64,000 bases of DNA from Paraspadella gotoi. Its lineage: Eukaryota > Chaetognatha. Positions 11,901 to 23,208 of the stretch are shown piece by piece. The notes beneath the pieces were generated by a model, which saw only the letters and a program-made list of their open reading frames with translations, ran no database searches and had not been told where the DNA came from. Each line of letters begins with the position of its first letter. Within the stretch, counting starts at the first letter, position 1. The stretch lies in NCBI GenBank assembly GCA_051294375.1, contig CM119266.1, forward strand, positions 22,546,680 through 22,610,679. The letters are read 5' to 3'. Made by a program: the position numbers and the translations under genes.

Positions 11901-12265
11901 TTGTTATCCGTCGTCGGCGTCCCGCGCGAGGAAATCATCGTCGACTTCGTTCGATCGGAAGAAGGAATTCGCGGAGTGAGAGACGAGATACGAGACTACG
12001 CGGTAAAGCTCGATTCGCGAGGGTAAGGGTTTAGGGTAAGTTACTTCGCTCAACGCCCCAACTTCCCCCCCCCAACTTCTAGCACTCCCATGGCCTCTTC
12101 TGGAACGAGGAGTTCTTCCACGCCTTCCCCGACGACGTCGCTCGAGCGCTGGAGCATTTGGACGAAAAGTACGGAGGAGTCGCCAACTACTTGGCGGAGA
12201 AGGGGTTCGGGTTGGAGGAGCAGAGGAGGTTGAAGGAGAACCTTTTGGCCGGGTTGGTGGAATGA
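8928..12265 (+). CDS. Y_phosphatase3-family tyrosine phosphatase-like gene, seven exons
   Basis: Exons as I read them: 8928-9447, 9637-9955, 10128-10281, 10373-10547, 11197-11402, 11884-12002, 12083-12265 (TGA). Every intron is GT-AG and the phases agree (1, 2, 0, 1, 1, 0); an in-frame TAA lies just before the ATG. The product would be about 557 residues. Exon 1 encodes a Ser-rich start and an Ala-rich, probably helical or coiled stretch. Exon 2 holds the family N-terminal signature (PNLRPLLW, VVLRSA, LGIKTIVDLRS). Exon 5 leads into the catalytic loop (NLPVLFN, then GKDKTG). Exon 6 follows the loop with MLAALLLSVVGVPREEII. Exon 7 has the typical tail (YGGVANYL, LKENLLAGL). The family dephosphorylates phosphotyrosine or phosphoinositides and is best known from bacteria, fungi and kinetoplastids. 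The frame must slip at about 11376-11383 to join the loop to its downstream half, so this is either a sequence error or a pseudogene lesion. Family call firm; activity uncertain. Exon 4 has the weakest acceptor. Confidence 0.82.
9991..10105. repeat. Short duplication around a 21-N gap in phosphatase intron 2
   Basis: About 45 bp ending TTGCTAAATA at 10035 reappears from 10057 (shared ACAATCGTAATAAAAATAAT at 9991 and 10057). Same gap-flanking pattern as the two large duplicates. It lies inside an intron, so the gene model is not affected. Confidence 0.85.
10036..10056. other. Assembly gap, 21 N
   Basis: Inside phosphatase intron 2; flanks are duplicated. Confidence 0.98.
10548..11196. mobile_element. 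Intron 4 of the phosphatase gene with a MITE-like insertion
   Basis: This 649-bp intron is the longest of the gene. It holds a pair of inverted ends, GCCCCATTTTGT at 10861-10872 and ACAAAAATGGGGC at 11098-11110. Between them lie six exact TTAGGG hexamers plus many near-matches (about 10917-11065). Inverted ends around a degenerate tandem core are what a non-autonomous DNA transposon looks like. I see no target-site duplication and no transposase. The part at 10606-10860 is non-repetitive GC-balanced sequence of unknown origin, possibly another old insertion. Confidence 0.5.
11361..11402 (+). other. Catalytic P-loop of the phosphatase with frame slip and Lys for Arg
   Basis: The family motif is [H/N]-C-x-x-G-K-D-R-T-G. 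Codons from 11361 read P-V-L-F-N. A TGT (Cys) follows at 11377-11379 if one C is dropped, then CAA. TGG-GGC-AAA-GAC-AAG-ACG (W-G-K-D-K-T) follows if the G at 11383 is dropped. The two removals give N-C-Q-W-G-K-D-K-T-G in perfect register with the family and in phase with the donor at 11403. The Arg of CX5R, which binds phosphate, would be Lys (AAG, 11396-11398). The two single-base excesses are seen in the sequence. Whether they are assembly error or a real lesion cannot be told here. Confidence 0.7.
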
Positions 12266-12504
12266 AGAGAGGAGCAGAGAGGAGCCGAGAGGAGCAAGAG
12301 CGGCGGAGCTCAGGAGTTGTGACGTGATTATTATGTTTGAAACAAAAAATGTAAAAAAGGCAAAGTTAAAAAAAAAAGGAAAAAACATTTTGAAAAGAAA
12401 AATTTGGAACGATTTCATCTTAACTTTTCAGTCTCACGGGCTTCCTTCTTTTCTGTCCTTCTCTCTTATGCACACGGGAGGCAGTGAAACATAGTAACTA
12501 ATAC

Positions 12505-13215
12505 AGAGAGCAAAGAAGAAATGACAAGAGAGATGAGAGAGACGAGGAAACGAGAGGAGATGAGAAGAGAAGAGAGAGAGGAGGCAGAGAGGAACGACGA
12601 GAGTAGAAGAGAGAGAAGTATGGAATATAAATGAGCCGGGAAAAAACGCGCGAGGACGGAAGAGCGAACGGGTTAGAAACTCTCGCCATAAAATTCCGCG
12701 GTTTTATATCTCGAGAAGAGAAAAAAACGGAAACGCAAAGCGAAGCGGAATAATTTTTTCGGTCGACGTTGAAATAATATTAAACCTGTGAGCAGAGATG
12801 AGAGAGAGCAGAGAGAGTCCAGAGAGAGAGAGAGAGACTGAGACAGAGAGACGATGAGAGAGAGAGGATGGAGCGGATAGAGAGAATATATTTAATTTAG
12901 TTGTCTGCGCGAGACGTAGTTCGAAAAGAATAAAGGAAGTAATTACAACGGAGATAATCTATATCAGAAGTGGATTACAAATTATTAAAAATTTGGTATT
13001 AAAAGCCAAATTTTATTACATCACGCTTATAAAATGTTTTTTTTTCATAACGAAAAGAAAATTTTTCTTACCTGTCGTCTTGACACGACGCCGTGTGATG
13101 TCTTGATGTGAGAGAGACGATCGAAAGAGAGAGAGAGAGAGAGATGAGAGAGATGATGATGAGAGAGAGAGAAAAGAGAGCGAGAGAGAGATCTGAGAGA
13201 TCGAGAAGAGAGCAG
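12505..13215. repeat. Series of GA tracts ending at a gap
   Basis: GA-rich patches at about 12505-12612, 12795-12868 and 13119-13215 with unique sequence between; the last runs into the 25-N gap at 13221 and a CT tract follows it. Confidence 0.8.
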
Positions 13216-13220
13216 GAGAT

Positions 13221-13245
13221 NNNNNNNNNNNNNNNNNNNNNNNNN
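13221..13245. other. Assembly gap, 25 N
   Basis: Joins a GA tract to a CT tract. Confidence 0.98.
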
Positions 13246-13307
13246 CACACTCTCTCTCTTCTCTTCTCTCAGTCTCGTCCCTCTCTCTCTTTTTCTCTGC
13301 AGACGCT

Positions 13308-13325
13308 GTCGCGCACCACGATGGT
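13308..13325 (+). other. Possible start exon ending ATG|GTGAGT
   Basis: A long CT tract ends CTCTGCAG at 13302, followed by ACGCTGTCGCGCACCACG-ATG and directly GTGAGTCG. An exon ending just after the initiator ATG is common in ribosomal and other housekeeping genes. I could not identify a convincing second exon; TTTTCAG near 13832 is one candidate acceptor. A 25-N gap lies 60 bp upstream. Confidence 0.2.
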
Positions 13326-13973
13326 GAGTCGTTAGCAACGTAAACTTAAGAAAAAACCTGAGACAAAAGAATAAACATTCTTTTAAGTCGCGATGATGCA
13401 TGACCAATTAGCTGGTCGCAGGCCGTTTTCCTACTACGAACAGGCGTTTGCATCTTTGGAGAACGAGAGAGAAAAGTTGAGAGAGAGAGAGAGAATCTCT
13501 CTCTTTTGAGTGACGGGATGCGTGAAAGAAAAATGAGGAGGGGAAATAAGAAGAAAAGTTGATGATTATTGCGTCCGTCGATGGAAGGTAAGAAAAAAAA
13601 AGGAAAAAAAGGAAAAAAGGAAAGAAAAAAAAAGAGAAGATGATGAATCTTTCGCATGTTAGATGTCACTTCGTTTCGCGGTTTATCTTCGATTTAACGT
13701 TTTTTTTTATATTTCAAAAATAAAAACGAAATAAACTTTCAAGTTTAGCATAAAAAGGGAAAAAAAGTTTAAGGAGGAACTCCAGTTAAATGTTATTTTC
13801 TCTATTGACTGCGGATTGAAAATTAGGATTTTCAGTATCTCGCTTCGGGTCAAAAGCTGCCGCGTTCCTTAGCGAAGACGTGAGGACGAGTCTAGACAAT
13901 ACAATTTCGTTCGCCTACACTTGTTCCATTTCAGAAAAAAAAAACCCGAATTAACTGACCCCTCGGGATAAAA

Positions 13974-14264
13974 GTGTCTCCCTTTCTTTCCTTTCCCCCT
14001 CCGACCCCAGAAATAGCCTCGAACCCCCCCACTCGTCCCGACCTGAATACATTGACCCTTACTTCGGCCCATAACCGGTTTTACGCTAAGCAGCGCCCCT
14101 GCCTGTTTCAAGGGGCGCCTCACCAGCAGCCGCCAGCGTCGCCAGCATGGCCAGCGCCGCGTTCACAAGTCTCACTTCTTATTAGGGTCGCGAGATCGAG
14201 ACCCCAGGGAGATGAGTGGGCGAAGGATAAGAAGCACAGTGAACTATGGGATGAACGAGAGTGA
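13974..14264 (+). other. 96-codon open frame, unsupported
   Basis: Non-repetitive frame with Pro/Ala-rich centre (HQQPPASPAWPAP) and a charged end (DEWAKDKKHSELWDE). A second frame is also open across its 3' half. A hairpin with arms GCGCCCCT (14093-14100) and AGGGGCGC (14111-14118) lies inside. No family recognised. Confidence 0.15.
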
Positions 14265-16288
14265 CCGGCCCGAGTTAATTAGGTGTGGAAAATCGTGGAA
14301 TATAATGTATATAGAATAAAAAACATAAAGAATCGGACGCCTGAAATCATGGTTACAACCGGTTGATCATCGGTTTCTTTTTCTTCATCACTAAAAATTT
14401 GTTTCAATTATGAATGAGGGATCAACGAGAAAGCGGCGAATCCCGGTCGGCCTCGTTTCGAACCGAGGCGCTAATTACTCTTTCTCATTTCCATTTCCAA
14501 ATTTCTCATTCTATATTTGCATCTTCCTCGGGGCTTCGTAACTCCATCCACTTTCATCCAACTCGCCCGCTGCTTTAAACCCACCCCCTTTTCCGCTTCG
14601 TCGGCGTCGCCAAGCCGCGCCAGCCGCGGCGTTACAGCGCCGATTCGAACAGAGTCGCCGTCGTCGGTGGCGGCGACGTCTTTTGTTCGAATTCAGCGGC
14701 GCCAAAAATCGAGAGTCGAATCGAGGAATCGAGGCGTCGGAGCGAGAAATCGAGGGGAATAGGAGGATGGGGTGAGCGGGAGAAGGGCGGGTGAGGCTAC
14801 TTCGAGGTTAGGCGAGGTTAGGGGGAGATAGAGTAACAACGAACGGTTGAAATCGAAGCTCGCGGCTTTACTTTCATTTCGAAGGCGACAGGGGGCGCGA
14901 GAGCGAACCGAGGGGGCGTGACCGAGTCGGTGCCAGAACGGACCGTGAAGTGAAAAAAAAGGGGGCAAAGGGCGAAAGAGGAGAAGGGGGCGGAGTTCGT
15001 AGGGGAGCTGAGCGAGGCTCTCTCGGGGTCGGGGCAAGGATCGAGGCCGCTAATTTCGCTGAGGTTAAAAGGTGGCGTCGAAGTTAAATCGGGACAGAGA
15101 ACCAAACTTTTTTTTTGTGAGCGGGAAAGAAAAGAGAGAGAGATTTGTGTTGGGGTAGGGAGGGAAGAGGGTTAAGATAATTGTATGTAAATGTATAAAA
15201 TTTAAGCCGGGGATATACTCCCTCCGACAAAACTTGTTCAGATCAATGATAAATTTATAATACTTATTATTTACATTGATTTATAAATATAACATTTAAT
15301 AGTTATTAAATATAATCGAACATAATAGAACAAGTAATTTTTTCAATAATGTAAAAATCGAGTCCCACATCTCGCCCATGTCATATCAAACGACGCGAAA
15401 ACTTGCGCGGGCCGTTCGCGTCTCTCTCGCGAACCAGATCGCGGCGTGTCAAAGGGGCGTGGCTCGAAATTAAAGCGGGCGCGGTCAAAGGAGAGACGAG
15501 GGCGTGACCGAACAGAAGAGAGAGAGATAGAGAGAAAAAAAGGGTTTAGACTTTGGGGGTTTTGGGAGGAAGAAGACGGTCAGCGATTCCCTCGCGGGAT
15601 GGAAGGAGGAACGAAAGGAAAGGGAGGAAGAAAAAGAAGTGGCATAAGATAAGATATGAGATGGAGAAAACAAGGGATTAAAAAGGAAAGGAAGAACGAA
15701 AGAAAGTTGAAGAAATCCCGCCGAACAGAATGAGTATTAAGTCCGGCTTAATTTCGTCTAATTTAATTTCTTGCTTTTTTTTAGGGGCGTCTTTTGTCGT
15801 AATTGATTTTGGTTATCGATACGTTAATAGCGCAAAGATAAACCGCTGAAACGTTCGTTCATTAATCACACCGTAATAAAAAAAAAAATTCAAGCGCATA
15901 TATAATCCGTCAAAAGTGAAGGAGCGTCGTTTTTAAGGCTCCGGACTACGAAAGTAGCTCATCAGCAACGAGTAGAAGAGACGAGAGAACACAGGTAATA
16001 TAAAACAACTTTTTTTTTGTTCAAGTATAGGAAAATCGACATCCACGTCCAAAAAAAAAAAAAAAAATGCGGAATTCCGACTGATAATTAAATTTAATTG
16101 ATGGTAACAGACAAGAAAAAAAAATTGATAAGAAAAAAGGAAAACAATAGGAAAATTTAAAAAGAAAACGAAGCAAAAGAAAAAAAAAGAAAAAAAAAAG
16201 TATTTCGATCCCTGAATCACGTTTTTCTTCTTTTTTTTCGCCTCCGACAGGGAAAACCACATTTTAAAGAAAGAATTTCTCCCAAAAT

Positions 16289-16726
16289 TTGATCAGTGGC
16301 CTTTTTTTTTCGTCGTCCGTCGTCGTCTTCGTTCTCGTCTTCGTTTGCCGTTCGTTGTTGCTGTTGTCGGACGCGAGAGAGACGACACCCGCGTCACGCG
16401 CGACGTCGTCGGTTACGTGTCGCCGTCGCCGCTGTCGCCGTCGCCGCGTTGTCCCGTCGTCGTCGTCGGTCTCGTTCGTTCGTCGCCGAGGTCACACTTG
16501 TTATTTAAAAAAAAACTTCGCCATGCCCCAGCTAAGATATTTTCTCGCGTCGTTTTCAACTTACGGGGTCGGCGACTTTCGAACCGTGACCCGAACGGTT
16601 ACATTGCGGGACGTCATAGAAACGCCGGCATACGCGGACGCCGTGTCTACGCCGGCCGACGTCTCATTCGTGCGTAATATAGGGGCTGCCGCGTCTGTTG
16701 CTTATTTAGAAAATACTTCTTTATAG
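16289..16726 (+). other. CpG-rich block with a 145-codon open frame
   Basis: About 16305-16690 is unusually rich in CG dinucleotides and TCG/CGT triplets compared with its AT-rich surroundings. A frame from 16289 begins with a hydrophobic signal-like stretch (VVVFVLVFV), passes an Arg-rich stretch produced by CGC/CGT repeats, and ends SVAYLENTSL. The region could be a CpG-rich promoter or 5' UTR, or a small secreted protein. Triplet repetition makes the open frame weak evidence. Confidence 0.2.
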
Positions 16727-17499
16727 ATTTAGAGCTCGGTTTTGAAAATCACAGAACCTTCCATTGGAGAAACATCACCCGAACCCCTCTATTCTTATTT
16801 ACCAATGATTCTATTTTTTTTTTTTGAATACCATCTAAATTACTAAACTACATATGAAATACTCTACTCTTTAAAAAACAATGTTCGTCTTCGGTTGTTA
16901 ACGACCCTTTAAACGAGCACTCGACCGTCATTTACTCGTTATTTATAAGAGATGAATCCTCCGGTCTGGCATCTTTATTCGCCCCGCGAATCGTGAGCGC
17001 CAGTCGAACGCGAGGCAGAAAAATAATAGGTGGGTCACCCAATCGATTTCACGTCCCGTGAATTTAATGGAGTTCGAGGGTGGCGACCGGGGATGGTGGC
17101 TGGATAGGTCGTTGAGGGTTGGAGTGGGTCGGAAAGGGGTGGATAAAGGACCGTTTGGGTGGCTGAGGTGACGAGAAAGAATATCGAGCGGAAGGCCTTG
17201 GCACTCATCGATGCAGTAGATTGCCACCCGAGCCTAATGGCGGATGACGAGAGAGAGAGAGAGACTGAAGAGCAGAGAGAGAGGAGCAGGGAGAGAGAGA
17301 GAGAGGGAGAAGAAAGGAGAACGTCGAGTAGAGAAGAGAGAGGATGAGAGAGAGATAAGAGGCGTATGTCGATGGCGGGCGCTCTCGATCCTCATGGCGG
17401 AGTTGGGAATTGGACGGATTCATCGAGAGCGAATGATATGAGGAAGGAGAGGGAAGAAGAAGAGAGCGAGAGAGATGATGAGGAGAGAGAAGAATGAGA

Positions 17500-17535
<36 letters not shown>

Positions 17536-18504
17536 AGCGACAATTTAAAGGCAGGAGGGAAAATATATCCTTCCACAAACGGTGAATGTTAAAAAGAAAC
17601 TTGTGCTGCTGTAATCTTTATACTCCGTCGCCGGATTGAACTCTTTCATTTTTCCCCCTGTCCTTTTCAGTGAACCAGACAGCTCTGCTTTTCAGGCCAT
17701 TCAGTCAGCCAGTCTTCCATTCAGCCAACGCATCGTGAGAAAAAAAAAAGAGAGAAACAAAAAAGAGAAAAAAAAATTCCCATCGCGACTGAATCGAGCG
17801 AAGGAGATTTTCATTCCGATAAAAACATTTTAATCGAAGACTCAAATGGGGGAGAGCGGGAGGGGGAGAGGGGGAAGAGGGGGTTGAATATGGGGTGGTA
17901 AGAGGTGGAAAGCGGTGGGGTAAGGGGCTGTGTTTATGGAAGGTGGAAAGAGGGAAAAGGGGTCACGATTGGAGGCGTTTAGTCGGGAATGGGAACGAGA
18001 GAGAACGAATATCTCAAAGAAAATGAGCCAGAGAGTTGAAGCCAGAGGGGCTATTTAAAGTTTGGGCTATTAAGGTTGCAAACTACGAAAAATTAAAGTC
18101 GTGATGGGTTAAACCTTTTGTTTAAAATTTTAAGTCTTACAAGTTTTACATATAATTTGCAAAAAACGTTTTACAAAAGAAAAAAATTCAAAACTGTTTC
18201 ACCTATAAGTCCTAAGGTTTTTCTTATTCGTGTTCCTCCCCATGTTACTGCGCCAATGTTTGTTTGCGTCTCGCGTTTTCTTGGCGACCGCTCGACGCGC
18301 CCTCTTGTCTCCGTGGCGTCTTTCGTCGTTGTCGGCGTCGTCGTCGTCGTGATGGTCGTCGTCGTCGACGCCCTACGAAAACGCGACACGAGAAAGTCTT
18401 TGGTTCGTCCTTGGTCCGAATAGAAAAGTCGGGAGAGAAGAGAAGAAGCGAAGATAGGGATTAGAATAGAAAAGAAATGATAGTGGGAATAAAGGAGAGA
18501 GAGA

Positions 18505-18709
18505 NNNNNNNNNNNNNNNNNNNNNNNNNNNNNNNNNNNNNNNNNNNNNNNNNNNNNNNNNNNNNNNNNNNNNNNNNNNNNNNNNNNNNNNNNNNNNNNN
18601 NNNNNNNNNNNNNNNNNNNNNNNNNNNNNNNNNNNNNNNNNNNNNNNNNNNNNNNNNNNNNNNNNNNNNNNNNNNNNNNNNNNNNNNNNNNNNNNNNNNN
18701 NNNNNNNNN
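18505..18709. other. Assembly gap, 205 N
   Basis: Filled by 22255-22461 in the downstream duplicate (GA repeat plus unique sequence). Confidence 0.98.
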
Positions 18710-18740
<31 letters not shown>

Positions 18741-19353
18741 CGACGACATGATTCGTTTTAAAACGTCATTCGACTCTTTTTAACCTCTTCGGCGTCGCGC
18801 GTGAAACCTCCCTTTTCTTTTTTTCTCTCTCGACTTCGCTCCTTTCCTCCTAACCTCTCTTTTCTTTTTTTCTCTTTCGACTTCGCTCCTTTCCTCTTTC
18901 CTCCGCGCGCCTGACTTTTTAGAGGAGTAGTAAGGAGGAGGAAGCGTGAAGACGGATGGCGGGAGTATTAAAATCCCGAAGTTTATATATCACCCTAACT
19001 AAAATGATATAAGGTGGATCGTGTTGTTATAATTACGATCTATTTTCTTTTTCAAATCCCTTTTTAGATTTTCAACATTGACACTCCCCGGCAAAACGGT
19101 CTATCGTCGAGAAGTGAGACTCTCCTTTTAAGACTCTCCTCAATATGTTTTCACTCTTCTCACTTCATCCCGTTTTTGTCACTTCAACTTAGTTCCTCTG
19201 TCTCACTTCAATCGGCCCCCCTCCTCATCCTCTCTCCTCCCTGCTCGTCTCCCCCGCCTCCAAAACATCCGCCATTCTCTCGGGATTTCCGAGAAAAGGT
19301 TTGGGCCAGGGGCCACGGGATCACTTGAGAGAACGAAGATTCCGAAATTGCGA

Positions 19354-19535
19354 NNNNNNNNNNNNNNNNNNNNNNNNNNNNNNNNNNNNNNNNNNNNNNN
19401 NNNNNNNNNNNNNNNNNNNNNNNNNNNNNNNNNNNNNNNNNNNNNNNNNNNNNNNNNNNNNNNNNNNNNNNNNNNNNNNNNNNNNNNNNNNNNNNNNNNN
19501 NNNNNNNNNNNNNNNNNNNNNNNNNNNNNNNNNNN
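19354..19535. other. Assembly gap, 182 N
   Basis: Corresponds to about 80 bases of GA repeat at 23141-23220 in the downstream duplicate, so it is oversized or the repeat is collapsed there. Confidence 0.98.
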
Positions 19536-20137
19536 GAGAGAGAGAGAGAGAACGAGAAGGAAACATCAAAATAAGCAGACTGAAATGTTGAAAATCTTAG
19601 CTTTCGTCATTTTATATTTCGAACGACAACCTCATAAACTTAACGTGCCGAAACTTAACTTAACTTGTCGAAACAACATAATTTTTTTTCCGAGTTAATA
19701 TTCTAGTCATTATTTCGAAACGCAGACCACTTTAGCAAGGTTTATTTTGCCTAAATCATCTCATTACTGGCTATAAACATTATGAGGTGAGTACTGTATT
19801 TATGACAGTCGTTTCTGCATTGATCTCGATATATTGGTTCGCTCAAGTCATTGTCGTCTGGCTCATCCATCTCTTTTACCACCCGCCCCCCTTCGCACAA
19901 CCATCTCACCAGAAAGAAGTCCAGACGAAGAATCATTACGCCCCCCTCAACCTCCCTCACACCCGAACCGGTCCCGAGCCCCCCTTGCGATCCCTCGGAC
20001 GGCGATTGTCCACATTGTCTGGAGATGATGTCCACATATTCTGGGAGTCGGCGGCGTCCCTGACCCCGGGCGAATAGACGAGAAGAGCGAGGGATTTCAT
20101 TTGCATGCGACGGAGGTGGGTGAGAAGCGGGGTGGGG

Positions 20138-20397
20138 NNNNNNNNNNNNNNNNNNNNNNNNNNNNNNNNNNNNNNNNNNNNNNNNNNNNNNNNNNNNNNN
20201 NNNNNNNNNNNNNNNNNNNNNNNNNNNNNNNNNNNNNNNNNNNNNNNNNNNNNNNNNNNNNNNNNNNNNNNNNNNNNNNNNNNNNNNNNNNNNNNNNNNN
20301 NNNNNNNNNNNNNNNNNNNNNNNNNNNNNNNNNNNNNNNNNNNNNNNNNNNNNNNNNNNNNNNNNNNNNNNNNNNNNNNNNNNNNNNNNNNNNNNNN
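20138..20397. other. Assembly gap, 260 N
   Basis: Filled by about 23831-24088 in the downstream duplicate. Confidence 0.98.
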
Positions 20398-20814
20398 TGA
20401 AAATAAGGCAACGAGTAAGAAATAGTATATATTGTACTCACATTAATTATTTAGCCTTGCTATATTCAATTTGAAAGTAGACTGAATGACTCGTAACTTG
20501 AGAAATAGCATATAAGATCTGAGAGAGGAGTACATAAATAACATGAGGAAATGAGAGGTGCCGTTCGGATTAATAAAATCTCAGTCGATCGTCTAAGGAT
20601 TTGAATTCGATCAGCGTTTACGACCCTAGATTGGAAGATGGCGTCTCGATTGAGAGGCGTCGGTTACGAGGGCGGTGACGACGACTTCGATAAAGACGAC
20701 GATGACCAAAATTATAAAGAAACAACCAAGGAAAAATTATAAATATTTGGACAGAAAAGATTTAAATTATCGACTTTACTCAGATGTCTCTGAAATTACG
20801 AAAGTAGGGGCCCT

Positions 20815-20839
20815 NNNNNNNNNNNNNNNNNNNNNNNNN
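20815..20839. other. Assembly gap, 25 N, between the copies of duplicate 1
   Basis: The upstream copy stops here at GGGGCCCT; the downstream copy begins shortly after. Confidence 0.98.
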
Positions 20840-21054
20840 TTACTTCTCTCTCTCCCTTTCCACGAGTTTTCTTATCATTTTTCCACGGCTGCAACCTGAA
20901 GCCAGAGAGGGTTCAAGAACTTTGGGGAAAATAAAAGGATGAAACTTGGGAGGTCACCACGACCAAAACGAGAGGATGAAGAGAGAGAAGAGAGAGAGAG
21001 AGAGATGAGAGAGGAGAGAGAGAGAGAGGAGAGAGAGAAGAGGAGAGAGGAGAG

Positions 21055-21166
21055 AGATAAGCGCGGGCTGATGGTCGAGAGGCGGCGCTGTACACGAGAT
21101 CGTACGATTGGGGGTGGGCGAATGGACGTATTCATCGAGACGGAAATGACATGAGGAAGGGAGAGG

Positions 21167-21218
<52 letters not shown>

Positions 21219-22263
21219 AGAGAGAGGGAGGAATAAGCGACAATTTAAAGGCAGAGGGAAAATATATCCCTTCCACAAACGGTGAATGTTTAAAAGCAAA
21301 ACTTGTGATGCCTGTAATTTTTATACTCCGTCGCCGGGATTGAACTCTTTCATTTTTACCCCCTGTCCTTTTCAGTGAACAGACAGCATCTGCTTTTCAA
21401 AGGCCATTCAGTCAGGCCATCTTCCAATTCCAGCCAACGCATCGTGAGAAAAAAAAAAAGAGAGAAAACAAAAAGAGAAAAAAAAATTCCCATCGCGACT
21501 GAAATCGAGCGGAAGAGATTTTCATTCACGATAAAAACCATTTTAATCGAAGACATCAACATGGGGGCAGAGCGGGAGGGGGAGCAGGGGAAGAGGGGGT
21601 TGAAATAGTGGGGTGGTAAGAGGTGGGAAAGCGTGGGGTAAGGGGCTGTGTTTATGGAAGGTGAAAGAGGGAAAAGGCGTCACGAATTGAGGCGTTTAGG
21701 TCGGATTGGGATACGAACCCAGAGACGAACGAATATCTAAAGAAAATGAGCAGAGAGTTGAAGCCAGAGGGTCTATTTAAAGTTTGGCTTTAAAGGTTGC
21801 AAACTACGAAAATTATAAAGTCGTTGACTGGGTTAAACCTTTTGTTTAAATATTTCAAGTCTTACAAAGTTTTACATATAATCTTGCCAAAAAACTTTTA
21901 CAAAAAAGAAAAAAATTCAAAAACTGTTTTTCACCTCATAAGTCTAAGGTTCCCTTCTTATCTCGTGTTCCCTCACCATGTTACGGCTCGCCAAATTTTG
22001 GTTTGCGTCTCGCGGTTTTTTCTTGCGACCGCTTCGGACGCGCCCTCTTTCTCCGTGGCGGTCTATTACGTCGTTGTCGGCGTCGTCGTCGTCGTGAATG
22101 GTCGTCGTCGTCGACGCCTACGAAAACGCGAACACCAAGAAATCTTTGGTTCGTCTTGGGTTCCGAATAGAAAAGCGGGAGAGAAGAGAAGAAGCGAAGA
22201 TAGGGATTAGAATGAAAGAAATGAAATATGTGGGAATAAAGGAGAGAGAGAGAGAAGAGAGAG

Positions 22264-22342
<79 letters not shown>

Positions 22343-23176
22343 GAAATAAAAGATGCTTGATGAAGCCTAAAAATTGGTGGTTGATAAAGAGTCGGCCGGT
22401 GCCGGTGATAACAGAGGGTAAAGGGAGACGAGACAACGAGGCCAATCTCGGAGACCTAAGGACGACGACGACAGACGACGACGACGACTGACGCCGAGAC
22501 GAACATGATTCGTTTAAAACGTCATTTCGAGCTCTTCTTTAACTACTCTTCGGCGTCGCGCGTGAAACCTCCCTTTCTTTTTTTCTTCTCTCGACTTCGC
22601 TCCTTTCCTCCTAAACCTCTCTTTTCTTTTTTTCATTCTGTTCGACCCTTCGCTCCTTCCTCTTCCTACCGCGCGCCTGACTTTATTAGAGGAGTAGTAA
22701 GGAGGAGGAAAGGCGTGAAGACTGGAATGGCGGGAGTAATTAAAATCCCGAAGTTTATATATTCACCCTAACTAAAATGATATAAGGTGGATCGTGTTGT
22801 ATATAATTACGAATCTATATTTCTTTTTCAAATCCGCTTTTTGTAGATTTTCACATTGACCTCCCGGCAAAACGGTCTATCGTCGAGAAGTGAGACTCTC
22901 CTTTTAAGACTCTCCTCAATATGTTTTTTTCACTCTTCTCACTTCATTCCGTTTTTGTCAGCTTCACTTAGTTCCTCTGTCTCACTTTCCAATCGGCCCC
23001 CCCCATCCTCATCCTCTCTCCCTCCCTGCTCGTCATCCACCGCCTCCAAAGCATCCGCCATTCTCTCGGGATTTCGAGAAAAGTTTGGGCGCAGGGCCAC
23101 CGGGAATGCACTTGAGAGACGAAGATTCCGAAATTTGCGAAACGAAAGAGAGCAGAGAGAGAGAGAGAGAGAGAGC

Positions 23177-23208
<32 letters not shown>

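Larger units (their letters stand above)
12266..17349. other. Intergenic beyond the phosphatase gene
   Basis: GA tracts to 13500; a CG-rich area 14000-15060 with Arg-, Ala- and Pro-rich frames in several directions; AT-rich 15180-15350; a CG-rich block 16305-16690. No AATAAA lies close behind the phosphatase stop. No gene supported apart from the weak candidates listed. Confidence 0.45.
17350..20814. repeat. Tandem duplicate 1, upstream copy (contains three sized N gaps)
   Basis: Matches 21055-24535 almost throughout; shared 20-mers start at 17531/21231, 19006/22779 and 19769/23462. Differences are scattered single-base indels. Two of its gaps, 205 N and 260 N, correspond to 207 and about 258 bases of real sequence in the other copy. 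It ends at a 25-N gap. No gene is supported in it; the content is GA tracts and unique sequence. Confidence 0.9.

Noticed and set aside
14430-14475. tRNA T-arm-like CCTCG...CGAGG with TTCGAA
   Set aside because: Loop would be eight bases and no acceptor, D or anticodon stem is found around it.
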